Below, piece by piece: positions 1-11,675 of a DNA stretch of 64,000 bases. A program made the translations under genes and the position numbers. Source of the stretch: Siphonodentalium dalli (lineage: Eukaryota > Mollusca > Scaphopoda > Gadilida > Siphonodentaliidae); contig CP136063.1 of NCBI GenBank assembly GCA_032622095.1, forward strand, positions 79,151,980 to 79,215,979. Reading direction: 5' to 3'. The number at the start of each line of letters is the position of its first letter. The stretch's first letter is position 1. The notes beneath the pieces are model-generated. The model worked only from the letters and a program-made list of their open reading frames with translations. It had not been told where the DNA came from and searched no databases.

Positions 1-207
1 ATGAAATGCACATAAATGTCTCACGAAAGAGAGCAGTATATAACAAATATCCTAATAGCGCAAAATTCCGTATCTTGCTTTCCTCGAAAAAGACATCAGT
101 GTTGAAGAAACTGTGTAAATTTGCTGATTTTTTTAATTGAAAAAACTAGTAGTTGTATTTTCCATAAATTAGCATCTGAACATAGCTGATTCGGAACTAT
201 AGCTCAT

Positions 208-452
208 GTTGTTGTTGGGCGCTACCATCGTATAACCAGGGTTGCCGAGTTCGACTATAAGAGCCGAACTCGGTATAGCGGTGACCGTGAGCTGGGAGCG
301 AGCAACGGGTGGGATATATTGTCCTTAATCGGATGCACACACACTGTTGTCTATTGTCTTTTATGTATGTATCGTATCATGTATTGCTTGATCCATTCTT
401 TGTACCATTTCCAATGGTGGAAGAATAAACTATTCTATTCGTTGTAGTGAAT
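208..452. repeat. Unassigned repeat-like segment with hairpin and AATAAA-type tail
   Basis: This stretch is GC-richer than its surroundings. It contains a perfect 9-bp stem (CCGAGTTCG at 245-253 against CGAACTCGG at 265-273) and ends in a GTGGAAGAATAAACTATTC-like tail of the kind seen at the 3' ends of many invertebrate LINEs. A similar GAGAAATAAACTGTTCTAT tail occurs near 21605. No coding sequence is preserved. It may be a LINE 3' UTR fragment, but that is a guess from tail style. Confidence 0.3.
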
Positions 453-568
453 TCAACGAGTTATGTAGTAACATTAACGTCCGCCACACACAGTCGTACA
501 CAAATAACCTTTGGATGTACTATATATTATTTTGTCAAATCCAAACCGGTATTCGAAAAGAAAACAAT

Positions 569-766
569 ACTACAAAACTCGACGGTTTTTAGTACGTAAC
601 TCGTCAGCTTGTTGTTTACTACACAGCTCGTTGATTTTCTATACCACACAACTCGTGACCTGAAATACCACATAACTCGTGAGCTACCACAAAATTTCGC
701 GATTGTTATATACTACATGTACAGAACTCGTGAGCTACCACATACTCGTCAGTTACCACAAAACTG
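569..766. repeat. Degenerate short tandem repeat (ACTCGTGAGCTACCACA-like)
   Basis: A motif of the form TACYACANAACTCGTGAGCT recurs about seven times with variable spacing of roughly 20-35 bases. The copies are diverged, so this is an old array. The short open frame over it has no independent coding support. Confidence 0.55.
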
Positions 767-1482
767 GGCGTAACGCCGTGACTCATCTACTAATACTCCA
801 CATACTGGGGAATAACTTTTTTATTATGTTGATTTGGTGTCGAAACTTTGACTTAATGCGATATCGGAAAGAATAATGAATCGCTAACCTGGTAGTTCTA
901 GAGTATGATTTTTCATGGGAAAATGGATAAACTCCACGCATTGAATACATTAGGCAATTACCGAAGTCACATATATCTGGCCCAAGGTATCCAACCCTTG
1001 CACACAGGAGGCCTCGCGTGCCTTAGCATTAATTGGAAGCACCACGTGTTGTGCATTTAGGGATCCCCACGCCGTGTAATAAGATCAATGCATGCGGTTC
1101 GAACGAATTTCCTCCTCCCGACCGTTGGTCATCCGTTCCCGATGCTGATATTTTACACACGGTCAGTTTTCGAAAATGTAATTCTATTATTCTTTCACTG
1201 CATCAGTTAGAAGGGATCTTCAGAAGTGTCACCAATTGAATAGTGCTTAGAACCGCGCTTTTTATGAAAATAACCAAAAACTGAGCCGCAAACCAAATCC
1301 GCCACAATCATGCAACTTGATTTACCAACCACTGCCTGTAGCAGCAGACATCATGTTCCACAAATCCAAAAGCTGGGAAGTTTGCGTTGTTTTGACAGGG
1401 AACTTTATAACATTGAACATATGGCGCATGTATTATATTTCTTACTTCATAACTGTTCCATAATAATGTATTTCATAGTAGC

Positions 1483-1619
1483 AGAAGGTCACGTGACTCT
1501 CATCTCGAGACTGCGTGATTAAGGCAACTAATGTGAGCGGATTTCATGTTAAACATTGAATTGATTACCCAGGGGAAATTTCGTGATTAAATCATATAAC
1601 CTTGAGCGGGAACGTTCAC
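1483..1619 (-). pseudogene. Degraded relative of the PBP1-like receptor exon at 21.1 kb
   Basis: Read on the minus strand, an acceptor-like CAG at 1620-1622 is followed by GTGAACGTTCCC. A stretch alignable by eye follows to the exon at 21164-21016 and to 30.1 kb, sharing the order GAAATTTC..GGGTAAT..TCGGCTCACA. The upstream flank (TGCATTATTAAGGAAC) also matches the flank of the 21.1 kb copy (TGCATTATTAAGAAAC). The reading frame is broken by stops and shifts. I interpret it as a decayed duplicate of a receptor exon; a non-coding dispersed repeat is the alternative. Confidence 0.3.
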
Positions 1620-1936
1620 CTACTGTGACATGCATTATTAAGGAACCTGTCTTAAATAAGAAATCGATTACTACTTTAGTTGTTCAATGTTATAATGTTC
1701 CCCGCCACAGCATAAAAAGGTTCACATGTTTTAACTGCTGGACAGTAATCTCTACGGACATAGACATGAGCAGAAATTCATGGGATGATATAGGAAAATA
1801 AATGTTGATACATCACTAAATGACGTTATAAAGACTCTGTATATTCCATTCTGTTGAGAAACCGAACTGTCCATATTAATTTAAACATTGGCTAGAACCT
1901 AGATCAAGCCAGAATGAATTGTAACGGACAAAACAC

Positions 1937-2289
1937 TTAAAAGGGGACTGTGAACTAAATCCGGACATTTATGGGACCATCTCCTTTTATACTCAACAGA
2001 ATATATGCAACAAATGAATGAATTTGAGCCATGGATTAGTGAAAAATACACTTGTATGCTCTATGCACGATGCAAACAACGTGGTAATTATAATGAAAAT
2101 GAATAAATGCTGGTATCATAAATTCATTTCCATTATAATTACCATGTTGTTTGCATCGTTCATTGAGCATACAGGTGTATTTTGCACTAATCCATGGCTC
2201 AAATTCATTCATTTGTTGCATATATTCTGCTGTGTATAAAAGGAGATGTTCACATAAATGGCCATATTTAGTCTACAGTACCACTTTAA
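1937..2289. mobile_element. Foldback MITE with TTAA target duplication
   Basis: A long imperfect palindrome: arms of about 165 bp (1941-2107 and 2113-2285) are near reverse complements around a short AT-rich loop (TGCTGGTATCATAA). The termini read AAGGGGACTGT on the left and, inverted, AGTGGTACTGT on the right. TTAA lies immediately outside both ends (1937-1940 and 2286-2289), as expected for a TTAA-targeting DNA transposon derivative. There is no coding capacity; the open frames on both strands are a by-product of the palindrome. The superfamily is unresolved, piggyBac-like by target site only. Confidence 0.75.
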
Positions 2290-2341
2290 CCCTTTTAGTG
2301 CCATGTCCGATTTTGGTATCAACCCATATACCTTGTGTCAA

Positions 2342-2400
2342 TGCATTATCTTATATATGCGAGTCGACCATAGGTCGCCTCGCATATATAAGAGAATGCA
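2342..2400. repeat. Perfect-stem hairpin (TGCATT..TCTTATATATGCGAG)
   Basis: TCTTATATATGCGAG is answered by CTCGCATATATAAGA, with TGCATT/GAATGCA extending the stem and TCGACCATAGGTCGC forming the loop. It lies about 50 bases beyond the TTAA foldback element, so it could be a terminal structure of a neighbouring repeat. No function can be assigned. Confidence 0.5.
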
Positions 2401-2459
2401 CTGGCCTAACAATTTTTCATCATTTGTTATTATTTTTTAGAAGTTTTTAGAATTTTAAT

Positions 2460-3260
2460 ATTTTTGTCTTATATTCTTTAACAGACTTATTTTGTAGGTT
2501 TAATGCCAGGGAATCTTACGTTTTTCATGGGCATCAAACTTATTACTATGAATACTTGGTGATAGTTTTGAGTTATAACATGCCCCTAAGGTTTTATCCA
2601 GTTTGTTTTTAAATTCGCCATAGCATAACGATTTTTTCTTCCATGCTTAAATGTATGTTAAAATCAACTGATTTTTGCACAATATTAACAAATTTAAATA
2701 GAAACATATAGCCTAACAACACATTTTACTACATACTTTGGTGTAATATAATCTACCCCGAAGGAGTGGGAAAAACATAATTAAAGGATACCCAAAAATG
2801 GAAGAAATAGTGTCGGATAATATAATATCCATCAATATACATGAAAAAACTAATAACATTTCTTTAAAAATTAACAGAAAATCCAAATACACCACAACAC
2901 AAATGGGAGCAAAACTAGATAAAACATAACTGAATGTGATTATATATTAGGCACCTACTAAAATGACTAATAGTATACACCTGAGAAGTTTCTAGTATAA
3001 ATTTGTCCATACAATTATGTACACAAATTCTACTCTGGTAAAAATGAAACTAACAGAGACAGAGCTTTGGGCTTTTTCTAGCAACACAAAGGAATCAATT
3101 TTACACCTATTTTATGAGTTATTGTTTTTAACACTTAATCAGAAACTAAAAGAAGAATGAGACTTTGAAGAGGAGATAAGTATCGAAAAGATAATACTCT
3201 CCATTGAACACATTGAACGATGAAATTGTCAACCTATGTTTACTTCTCTATACAACATAT
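2460..3260. other. Gene-poor AT-rich stretch
   Basis: I see no repeat structure, splice-bounded exon or domain-like reading here. Short open frames in it have no supporting features. Confidence 0.5.
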
Positions 3261-3270
3261 ATATAATATG

Positions 3271-4090
3271 ACCGCCACCGGTCTGTCTGACCTCACCACC
3301 CGGCCTGGTCTCACCACCACGGGCGAGGTCCCACCCTCTCCCGTGCTCCAGCTCCTCCTTTACCCATGTTCCTCCATTAGGGAGAGATATTTATTATTTT
3401 GAACATTCAGGGGCCGGTAACACAGATTTAGAACATTTCACGTATCGTTATCGAGGTGACATGTAGACCCTTGTCCTGTAAGTTTGGTAGCGATCGGAGA
3501 GAATTTATTGCGACATTCAACAGCCCTCCCCACGACGCGCTCAATAATCGGACAACGGCCATTTTGTAGAAACGAAATAAGTCTAAATTACTCTACATCC
3601 AGGGAGGGGGGGGTGAAAAAACATTTCCGGCACGTATGCCGGGGTGGGTGGGTGGTCAAAGCCACCAACAAGCAGTTTTTTCCGCAATTAAAAAAATAAT
3701 TTCCTGCTTGTTTTGTTAGTGTTTTGGCAATGAGTTGGGCTTCAAAACCAGAGAGAAATAATGTAATTCTAACTGGTAAACTGACTGCAGGCAGTTATCG
3801 TGTTGTATTTTGTTGCAAATTTTGAAATCCAAGATGGCCGCCATGTTTTTTTGGCCGAATGACCTCAAAATGACTCATTCCTATTTACATGTCCATGTTA
3901 ACATCCATGATAAATAGTATGCACAGAAATTCATATACAGCCGTTTACAGTGAATTCCCCCCGCAAATCTCTCTTTTAGTGCTAAAAGGGGGGCCAGAAA
4001 TGTTTTTCCGACCCCCCCCCCCCCCCCGCTACATCACAATATTTGTCCCATTCCATTACCTCAATGCGTTCCAGAGATACTCTACATTTG
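3271..4090. repeat. Dispersed-repeat block with inverted arms, G/C tracts and YY1-like motif
   Basis: A GC-rich segment (3271-3420) is followed by a repeat-like block. The arm near 3604-3632 (G tract then GTGAAAAAACATTTCCGG) is mirrored by the inverted form near 3981-4020 (GCCAGAAATGTTTTTCCG then a C tract of about 15). CCAAGATGGCCGCC lies at 3829-3842; its AAGATGGC core matches the consensus for YY1 sites. The content looks like a degraded transposable element; no protein is recognisable. Confidence 0.4.
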
Positions 4091-5165
4091 TAGATAAATG
4101 TGAGAGGCCAATTTAAGGGCCATAACAAGAACGGACAACATTCTCAATGGCTTAACGGCCGTGTACTGTATAATTTGTACAGACGCCGAAAATGTCCTGA
4201 AATTAAGCGTTACATATTTACTCAGAAATATAATAAGAATATTAATAATAGAGAGAAATGGAAAAAGGCGATAACTCTGTGAAGAAATACCTAGATTTTT
4301 AGTAGCTCTTAGATGCCTACATTCTCTAGAAATTTCGCGTTCCTACTACCATTGTTTTTCTCATTATTTCCAATTAAACGGAAAACGGCCTCAACAGAAA
4401 TACAATATACTCCCATAATTAAAATATGGAAGTATAATAACAGACATTCAAGCTAGATTAGGACTAAATATGTATAATTCTACTTTTAGTAGCCAATAAA
4501 ATCAACTCAGTTTAAAATCAAAAGAATGTAATTTCCTCTACCAGACGCAAATTCCAATATTTGTACGTAGTTATATCAAAATAAAAATGCAAGGGGTGTC
4601 CGGAAAAAGGTGAATTTATGCGACTACTAGTATTTTCTTACAGGAAAATTATTCTTGTTTCTGAATCTATTTGTTGCATAAAACTTGCGTGTCGCCAAAT
4701 TCACATTCAAATATACTCTGGAACAATTTCCGTGTACCAATTTGATTGTTTGGACTTTTATGGACCGCATGTATTTATTTCTTTTCACCTTTCTCAAAAG
4801 ATTGTATACACAAATTCATGTTAGTGTCTACTTTTTAGTGACCCGAATTAATAGCTCACTTCAAGTTGGACAGCAACCGGTAAAAAAGTAATGAAAGTCA
4901 TGTCAGTGTACGTCCAACGATGACGCGTAATCAAAATTATCGTCGATTCACCAAAATGAAGGTGCTTTCGAGTGTACCAGTGGCGATAAATTTGTGAACT
5001 CGTATATAAATTTAATAACCAGAGTGTATTGGATATTCAACAAATTTATACTTGAATTCGTGGGGTGAACATTGTCGATTTACCGAGAGAGAAGTTTACC
5101 ATCCTTCCAAAACGACCCAGCGTGTCAACGAATCGCGCTTCGTATATCCACATTGAAGATGGTTA

Positions 5166-5693
5166 TTAAAGATGGATTATCTCTTTAAATAACAAATTTG
5201 AAATAGTTACGTGGGTATAAAATAATAAATATGAACTGAAGACCCCTGTCCGGAAAGGCTTTTATCAATTAATATTGATTTTATTTCGAATATTTTATTG
5301 GGACCGTTTATTTGTCTATTTTTAGAACAGACCATTCGGGTAATACCATATAGCGATATAGAGCATTAGGCTGTTCCTATGGCTATGTACCGAACGTCAA
5401 ATGTCCCAAATTGATTGGTTGTATTGTTTTATTCCATAGTTTTTAGCGATAATGAGTATACTTAATGTTTATTTGTGACAAAATAACACCATCAAATTTC
5501 TGGTCTCTGTTAACAGTAACCATTATTGTTCGTTAGCTAAACAACCACACATTTTTAGACCAGAAAATATTCGAAATAAAATGAATATTAATCGATAGAA
5601 GCATTTCCGGACAGGAGTGTTCGATTCAGATCTAATATGTTATACCCCGATAACTATATAATACATGTTTACAAAGAGATAATCCACCTTTAA
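5166..5693. mobile_element. 520-bp MITE with about 130-bp inverted arms and TTAA target duplication
   Basis: The left end AGATGGATTATCTCTTT (5170 on) is matched in inverted orientation by the right end AGGTGGATTATCTCTTT (ending 5689). TTAA flanks both (5166-5169 and 5690-5693). Arms continue inward through CTGTCCGGAAA.. and AATATTGATTTTATTTCG.. to about 5300, mirrored from 5562. The interior of about 260 bp is non-coding. It shares target site and foldback design with the element at 1937-2289 but not the terminal sequence, so the two are probably separate families. Confidence 0.75.
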
Positions 5694-6363
5694 ACTTTAT
5701 ATCTGGGGAATTGTCATTTCTATCGGTCTCCAAACACCTTGTAGTATACAAGAGAGTAAAATTGGCCACTTATTGTCCAAGATGGCCGCCAAAATGGCGT
5801 CCATATTTGAAATAATTACATTTTTCTTTGGTTTGGCTAGACCATACTAACAATTTTCATGGAATTTTCGCTGTAACGTAAACGACTTTTATATGCCCGT
5901 ATATATCTTCAGCCGATTCATAATAAATGTCACTGCAATCGGCATCGAAGGTAGCATCATCGCAGCCCACACCTGTTAAGTCGCCGGGGAAATGTCATCG
6001 ATAAATAACGCCGATATGTCAGGAAAAGGTGTGGTGATACACTTTGTGTCACCTTCCTCATCCCACCCGTGGTGTTTTAGACATGGGGCGTCAAAGATGG
6101 CTTCCTACGATTTCCGTCATATGCAAGCGACATAATTCGCCCGATATATGCGCATTTACAAGACTTTCGAAGCATGGTGTATGAGTGATCGACATGTATG
6201 GAATTTTTCCCAATTTGTGATTCTGGCCATGTTTTTGGACGGAAATGGGCATAACTTCGAAACGGAATTGATATGGACCATATTATGGGGCTACTTTTTC
6301 TCATTGGCATAGAAATTCATCAACTTAATAATGACATATGTCAAAATGGCAGCCAGGAAGTGA

Positions 6364-7540
6364 CTGTGGTCATCGGTGAGGTGAATAGGTATAAGGTGAG
6401 TTATTATATGATCCCGAATTATGTGAATATTTACACACGGAATGGCTATACGGTCAGGGTGAAATTCGTAGGTATATAAGGAATGTATATATGGTCATAT
6501 GTGAGGTGAATATGTATACAATGAGTAGCTGATCTGTCATTGAAGTGGCGTGTGACTATACCGAGAGTAGCTACATGGACACATGCGTGTTGTTTTTGCA
6601 TATATGGAGTGACTGTGCAATGTGTGCATGTGGTCTGGGATGTACAAGTGTATGCACGTGTTGGCTGCCAGGGATGTCCGATGGTGAGATGAGCATGTAT
6701 ACAATGATTGACTGACTTATCATGCATATGCTTAAGAGTATACAGCGAGTGGCTGAATTGTCATGGTGAGAAGTATATGTGCAAGGGTGGAGTGTATAAA
6801 TGACGGTGTATGCGCGATATTGGTATATATGGAAGGGTTGTTTGCCCATTGTTGAGGTGTATATGTATACATTGAGTGACGTGACTTTATGGTCATGAAT
6901 GGCGTGCATATGTATGTCTTGATGGATGTATTGTGATGGGAGGGGCCAATATGTATACACGGAGTTACCGGGCTGTATTGTCATGGGTGTGTCCAATACG
7001 TTTACAGTGAGTGACCGTATGGCCAATGGTGAGGTGAATTGGTAAACAATTAGTGAATATATGACCAGGATTGTGGTGTATGAGTATACATCGAGTGTCT
7101 GAATTGTCATGTGTGAGGTGTATGTGCAAGCCTGGACTGTATGAATGGCTGTATCGGTATATATGGAAGGACTCTATGGCCATTTGTGAGCTGTATATGT
7201 ATACCTGAAATGACTATCGTTATGGGTAGGGTGAATATGTATATATTGAGTGGCTATATTGTCATGGTATGTATACAGGGAGTGCTTGTATGTCCAATTG
7301 TGAGGCGAATATATATACAAGAAGTTACTGTATGGGTGAGGTATACATGAGTATACCCAGTGTGCTGCATGGTGACTCGTGGATGTATAATCATGTGTGG
7401 GGTGTACGGCATACCCAAATGTGGTTGTATGGTCTTGGGTGAGGTGTATGCGCGTAATGCAAGTGGATACATGTCATTTGCGTGGTGTTTATGCATATAT
7501 GGAGTGACTGTATGGTCATGGGTGGGTTGTGCATGTGTAC
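6364..7540. repeat. Degenerate minisatellite, about 45-50-bp units
   Basis: A unit close to GTGAGGTGTATATGTATACA, then NGAGTGACTGTATGGTCATG, recurs along almost 1.2 kb with substitutions and small length changes. Because the period is often near a multiple of three and TATACA/GTGAG blocks lack stops in some frames, long repetitive open frames appear on both strands, including 179 codons on the minus strand. They are compositional artefacts. The array lies downstream of the last minus-strand receptor exon at 8951. Confidence 0.8.
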
Positions 7541-7569
7541 CGGTGTGTGGCTATTGCTTTTCACAATAA

Positions 7570-8440
7570 CTCACGAATATGTTAATGAACAGAGATGAAA
7601 TGTCAGAGTTGTATATCTTGATGGCGTTTGTGTGCAATGTGGAGGAAACGGGTTTCTTGACATTAGTCAATCAATTTTGAACAAATAGGCCAGAATGTGT
7701 GTTATTGGAACAGAGTAGTCCATTCCCGTTCAAAAACAAGACCAGAATCCCAAAAACGACATCCTTTAAAATGAATTTGACATTCCACATACGAGGACAA
7801 CCATAATAGAACGTTTGGTTGTCAGTTGACTAAGTAACCTGTTTGATAAGTGAGTCACAATTTACTACCTTTTCGGAACAGCAGAGAATAATGTTCGGGA
7901 TATATGTGAAAAGTCCACATTTTAAACAAATTTGGTTGCCATTTTGCAAGTCATTTTGAGTAATTTTGCCCAGAAACACATCAGTGTGACTCATTTAAGA
8001 AACAAAACCTTTGATAACGACGATAGTTCAAATTTACTTGAAAACAATGGTCCAAACCTGAAAAGTGAAAGTTTGCAGATTTTGATGTCAGCTACTGATA
8101 TACAGCGTCCATATATATGCTCTGAAAAATGCTTAACATGGTCACAGTCATTTTCCATCTCTTTCAAATTTTCGAACATAGGGAAACAAACGCTCTTTAT
8201 TTCTACCATAAAATAAATAGACTAACACGTCTTTATATCATATATAATGTCCGTCGAAAGGTAGTTCAAGTATTTGTCGATCTATTTCTATACCGGAAAA
8301 AATTCAAAAGCGAATATTATTAGGTGTATTATGGAGCGCAATCCCCCATGTGACTTTAAGTTTGCCAATACACCACACAAAGTTACCAATTGAGCAGATG
8401 GGTCCCAGTCAGGGAACATGGTCCAGTTTTATGAAATCAA
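7570..8440. repeat. Non-coding stretch holding one copy of an 'AACGCTCTTTAT' dispersed repeat
   Basis: At 8185-8330 an AACGCTCTTTATTTCTACCAT segment and the following CGAAAGGTAGTTCAAGTATTTGTCGA block match a copy near 20455-20690. The rest shows no recognisable exon. It could be intronic or downstream sequence of the receptor gene that ends at or beyond 8951. Confidence 0.45.
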
Positions 8441-8950
8441 CTTAAGACAACGTTAGGATTAAGATGGTCTTAAGCTCCAACTTCAGTCATATGTCCATAC
8501 ATTTCATACATTTCTGTAACTGCTCTAAAATAAAGAATATATTTCCACAAACTTGGACATCATTCTCTTTAATTCCAGTAGATTCAAATCACAATCTTAC
8601 TCTATACAGTAACCATGCATGTTATGACAATTGGTCCGAATATTTTCACATCTAGGACACCATAATAGTGAATGATTTATACTCAGATGTTTGATAAATT
8701 ATTGTGTCGGTTAAAATATGAAGGCTCGGTTGAATCGGACAGCAAACGAACCCCGAGTTCCGTCGTGGTGATTTATTCGTTGTTGATTATCCCTCTAATA
8801 GAAAGATATAAAACGGTGACACATATCCCTCCCCATGACAATTGTATTGCGAAAAGTGACCAATTTATGTTTATATTTTGTCAAAAAAAGTCAATTTACA
8901 CTGAGAGGCATATGTAAGGGTATGAGTGTGATAGGGTAGCATCGTCTTAC

Positions 8951-9163
8951 CAGTCCGAGTCTTCGCTCTATAGCAGCCAACGATCCAATGTGTATACACA
9001 TTGTCGAGTCGTCTTGGTTCGTTTCTGACCCCCAGCCAGATGCAATAACACTAGAGGTCCCCGACGACGACGGCGTGTTATCTCGGGGTTTCAGAAGACT
9101 CGAGATATCGCCATCCAGGTATACCCAGAAGTATTCTCTTGTCATCCAGTCGTTAGTTATACT
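8951..9163 (-). CDS. PBP1/ANF-like receptor domain exon (third of three)
   Basis: A 213-base minus-strand exon, phase 0 at both ends, bounded by an acceptor TTTTGTTCCAG and a donor CTG|GTAAGA. Its 71 codons are fully open and begin SITNDWMTREYFWVYLDGD. That fits the segment of periplasmic-binding-protein-like receptor domains where '..A..LGM....YVWI..D' follows the second beta-alpha block. It continues in order and phase from exons 10752-10571 and 12692-12435. No membrane segment or kinase/cyclase domain is seen, so the receptor class (guanylyl cyclase, glutamate-type or class C GPCR) is open. The coding exon is fairly secure; the family name is inference from motif order. Confidence 0.55.
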
Positions 9164-9229
9164 CTGGAACAAAACAAGATTATGTTTGCACAACGTGTGC
9201 TAGCTTACCACATAACGGTGGCTATTGAA

Positions 9230-9785
9230 ACATGGGCAGAATGGAGCCCACTTTTAAAGACACGGGCGGCGTTCGTTGCAGAAATATTCATATTTGTTCA
9301 AATCGCCATCAACAGAAGGAATATTAAAATATATACGGTTTTCTTCAAATGCCAAACATAATCAGCGCGTAAATAGTATAGTGTCTTCAAGACGTATGAT
9401 GCTGTACGTAAACAAGAGCCTGCTCGTGCTACATAAATTTTGCTTCTGTTTACAAAACACAGTTCAATTCTATTGGTTAATCGCACACAAATGATATAAA
9501 CGCTCTTTATTATTCCATATCAGGAAAACGGCTACAAATAACACTCTTTATGTTTACCATATGCGGATCTGAACAAAAGCCAGGTTCTGTAACGTTTTTT
9601 TTTGCGTTTGTTTACATAACAAATAAACACATTTGACAATAACATACTGTTTATGCCATATTTATGATTGGTATAAAAACAAAGTCTGTCTATATTTTAC
9701 TATTCTTTTTTGGTTTTTGGTGGAGATGAATATTTTAACAGCATACCCACCGCCAACACCGCCCGTATCTTTAAGATAAACAACG
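9230..9785. repeat. Dispersed repeat, copy 1 (AACGCTCTTTATT..CATATCAGGAA family)
   Basis: This segment is alignable over about 500 bases in the same orientation to 44515-45020. Shared blocks include AAATATTCATATTTGTTC, GTTTACATAACAA, CATACTGTTTATG, ACAAAGTCTGTCTA and ATACCCACCGCCAA. Shorter relatives with the CTCTTTAT..CATATCAGG core occur near 8190, 20455, 22495, 23410 and 30865. There is no coding potential; probably a non-autonomous transposon family. Confidence 0.65.
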
Positions 9786-10279
9786 GACAATTACTATAAT
9801 AATAAAACGCGAATGTCACCATCACTTCATCGAAAGCCCTTAAATTCTGATGGTGAACATTCACACAAAATTTATCCACGGCTGAGATACTCAGACGGAC
9901 GGGAAAAAGGCTTCCAGATAAATAAAGAAGGCCAGTGCTAGAACGAAAAGACGAACAATTCCATTGGACCTTGTTTTGAAAGTACTTCATGCCAAATTTC
10001 ATTCATATCCGATAAACGTGGAAGAGATATATGTCAACAGGTTCCTGGTGAACAATACCAGATATGTCGCCCATGTCGGGGTTCAAATCCGTGCCAACCT
10101 CGTCTAGCCCAGATTGCGATGATCGTATCCACGCCATAACCACCTCGGCTACGCGGAAGTCCTTAAAAAGGAAGCCTTTCACCGAGAATTGGGAAGCGTT
10201 TCAATCTTAATGTGTTCAACACAGAACGGATCTACTATGGTATATGTTGCAAAATCGTGCAGTCTTCCCCATTGGCATG

Positions 10280-10425
10280 TAGTGGCTTATTTGAGAACCA
10301 AATAAGTCGAATATGAACCTAAGCGAATGTTTAGGTCCAAATGTGCGCTTCGCACACAGAGCCCGCATGCCTCTCCGTCGCTGAATAAAGGCTCCCGAAG
10401 GGAGCTTGCTTCAGCTAGCTGTATT
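10280..10425. repeat. Repeat fragment with two tight hairpins
   Basis: Contains TGTGCGCTTCGCACA (10342-10356) and GCTCCCGAAGGGAGC (10391-10405), both short perfect stem-loops. The preceding GGCTTATTTGAGAACC.. and AATATGAACC block has a diverged counterpart near 33205-33240. It looks like a dispersed element fragment; an RNA role is possible but unsupported. Confidence 0.4.
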
Positions 10426-10570
10426 ATAATTCGATGTTAGACAATACTATATCGTAACATACATGTAATTAACGGACATCATGTCATGGTATACATTTAG
10501 CTATGACTAACAGAACATCAATTTTCTGCATATGTTACACATAAAATAACACCAAAACAAAAATCCTTAC

Positions 10571-10752
10571 CGAATCGAAAATTAATCTTTGGTTGGTCGT
10601 GTTAGCATCAACAAAAATATTATGTGATCTTTTTATCGCTCTTTTCATTGAAGAGTAGATTCCGAACGAACTTCCTAGTTCGAGTTTAATGGCGATAACG
10701 CTGATATAATGTCTCGATGCCGTCTTTAGTAAGGTTTCCAAGTTTTTTGAAC
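10571..10752 (-). CDS. PBP1/ANF-like receptor domain exon (second of three)
   Basis: A 182-base minus-strand exon with acceptor ATTGTTTCAG and donor TCG|GTAAGG. It enters in phase 1 (completing a Gly codon begun by exon 12692-12435) and leaves in phase 0, matching the exon at 9163. The peptide starts GSKNLETLLKTASRHYISV and ends near HNIFVDANTTNQRLIFDS. This fits the middle of a PBP1-type domain, where a helix ('LETLL..A') is followed by a beta strand and a 'sR.i.v......r.i' block. The phase agreement across both introns is the main evidence that these are exons of one gene. Confidence 0.55.
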
Positions 10753-11675
10753 CTGAAACAATAAAATGTCGAAATTGTTTCTGCAAACAACGACGACCCC
10801 GGCCAATTCCGAAACATCTACAAAACTCCAGTTAAAATCATAAACGTCAGTATTCATCGATTGACAATAAATCACAGCAATTTTATTAACTATATTAATA
10901 TACCCACGAATTATACGGGCGGCCTTTCCTGTGGATATAGGTTTTAAAATAGTCACATCCACTAAAACCGCCATAAACAGAAATAATATTATATAACAGA
11001 CAGATGTTGTTCTTATAGAAATCATAAATATCGCGTAGATTGCATGTTATTGTCAAGTTTGTACCCTTGGTTATGTAAAAAAAAAAGTTACGTTACGATT
11101 GTTTATAGACAAACACTTCGAACTACCCTATCGTCCAATGAAAATGTCCCGTTGGGCTGTGGAATGCGTAGATAAAATTATGGGCGCAATAATAATCGCA
11201 TTCAAATCACACCAATTTTATTTTAATCGACCCATTCTACCCGCTGTCAGTTCAAAATGAAGCTAATCCATGCTACTTCATGATTGGGAAATGATCAGAC
11301 AGAAAACGTGTACATAATATAATTGTTCTCGCAAAGAGATGAATATTTTTCAATCCAGTTAGTATTTTATCCTAACCTATATATGGTAATACATACCAAA
11401 TAAAGAATATTACGATGAATCGTATTGTGAGAGGTAAGTTGTAAGCGCACCAAATTAGGAGTTTTACAACCGACGTAAAGCGCGCGAATCTAAAGAAGGA
11501 AATGGCGCAATATCGTGACTCCTCTTATAAACAATCCACTGCGCTTTTTGCGAGAAACCAAACAACAGTCGACCTGTATTTTCTCGGACACAAAACATGT
11601 TTTGTGAATAATATCGCATTCATATCATCATTATGCTATACTATTAGTATATTCTTGAGGAAATTATCATGATTA

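Noticed and set aside
2018-2239. Overlapping, mirror-like open frames on both strands
   Set aside because: They are the two readings of one palindromic foldback element.
6571-7110. 179-codon minus-strand open frame
   Set aside because: It follows the minisatellite period, is rich in His/Tyr/Thr from the repeat, and has competing frames on both strands.
6364-7540. CRISPR-like array
   Set aside because: Units are contiguous and diverged, without unique spacers, and the genome is eukaryotic.
9700-10002. Minus-strand 100-codon open frame
   Set aside because: Falls across a dispersed repeat (9230-9785) and shows no domain-like text or splice sites.
10060-10200. Second SINE (GGGGTTCAAATCCGTGCC resembling box B)
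   Set aside because: No box A at the proper distance and no recognisable SINE body.
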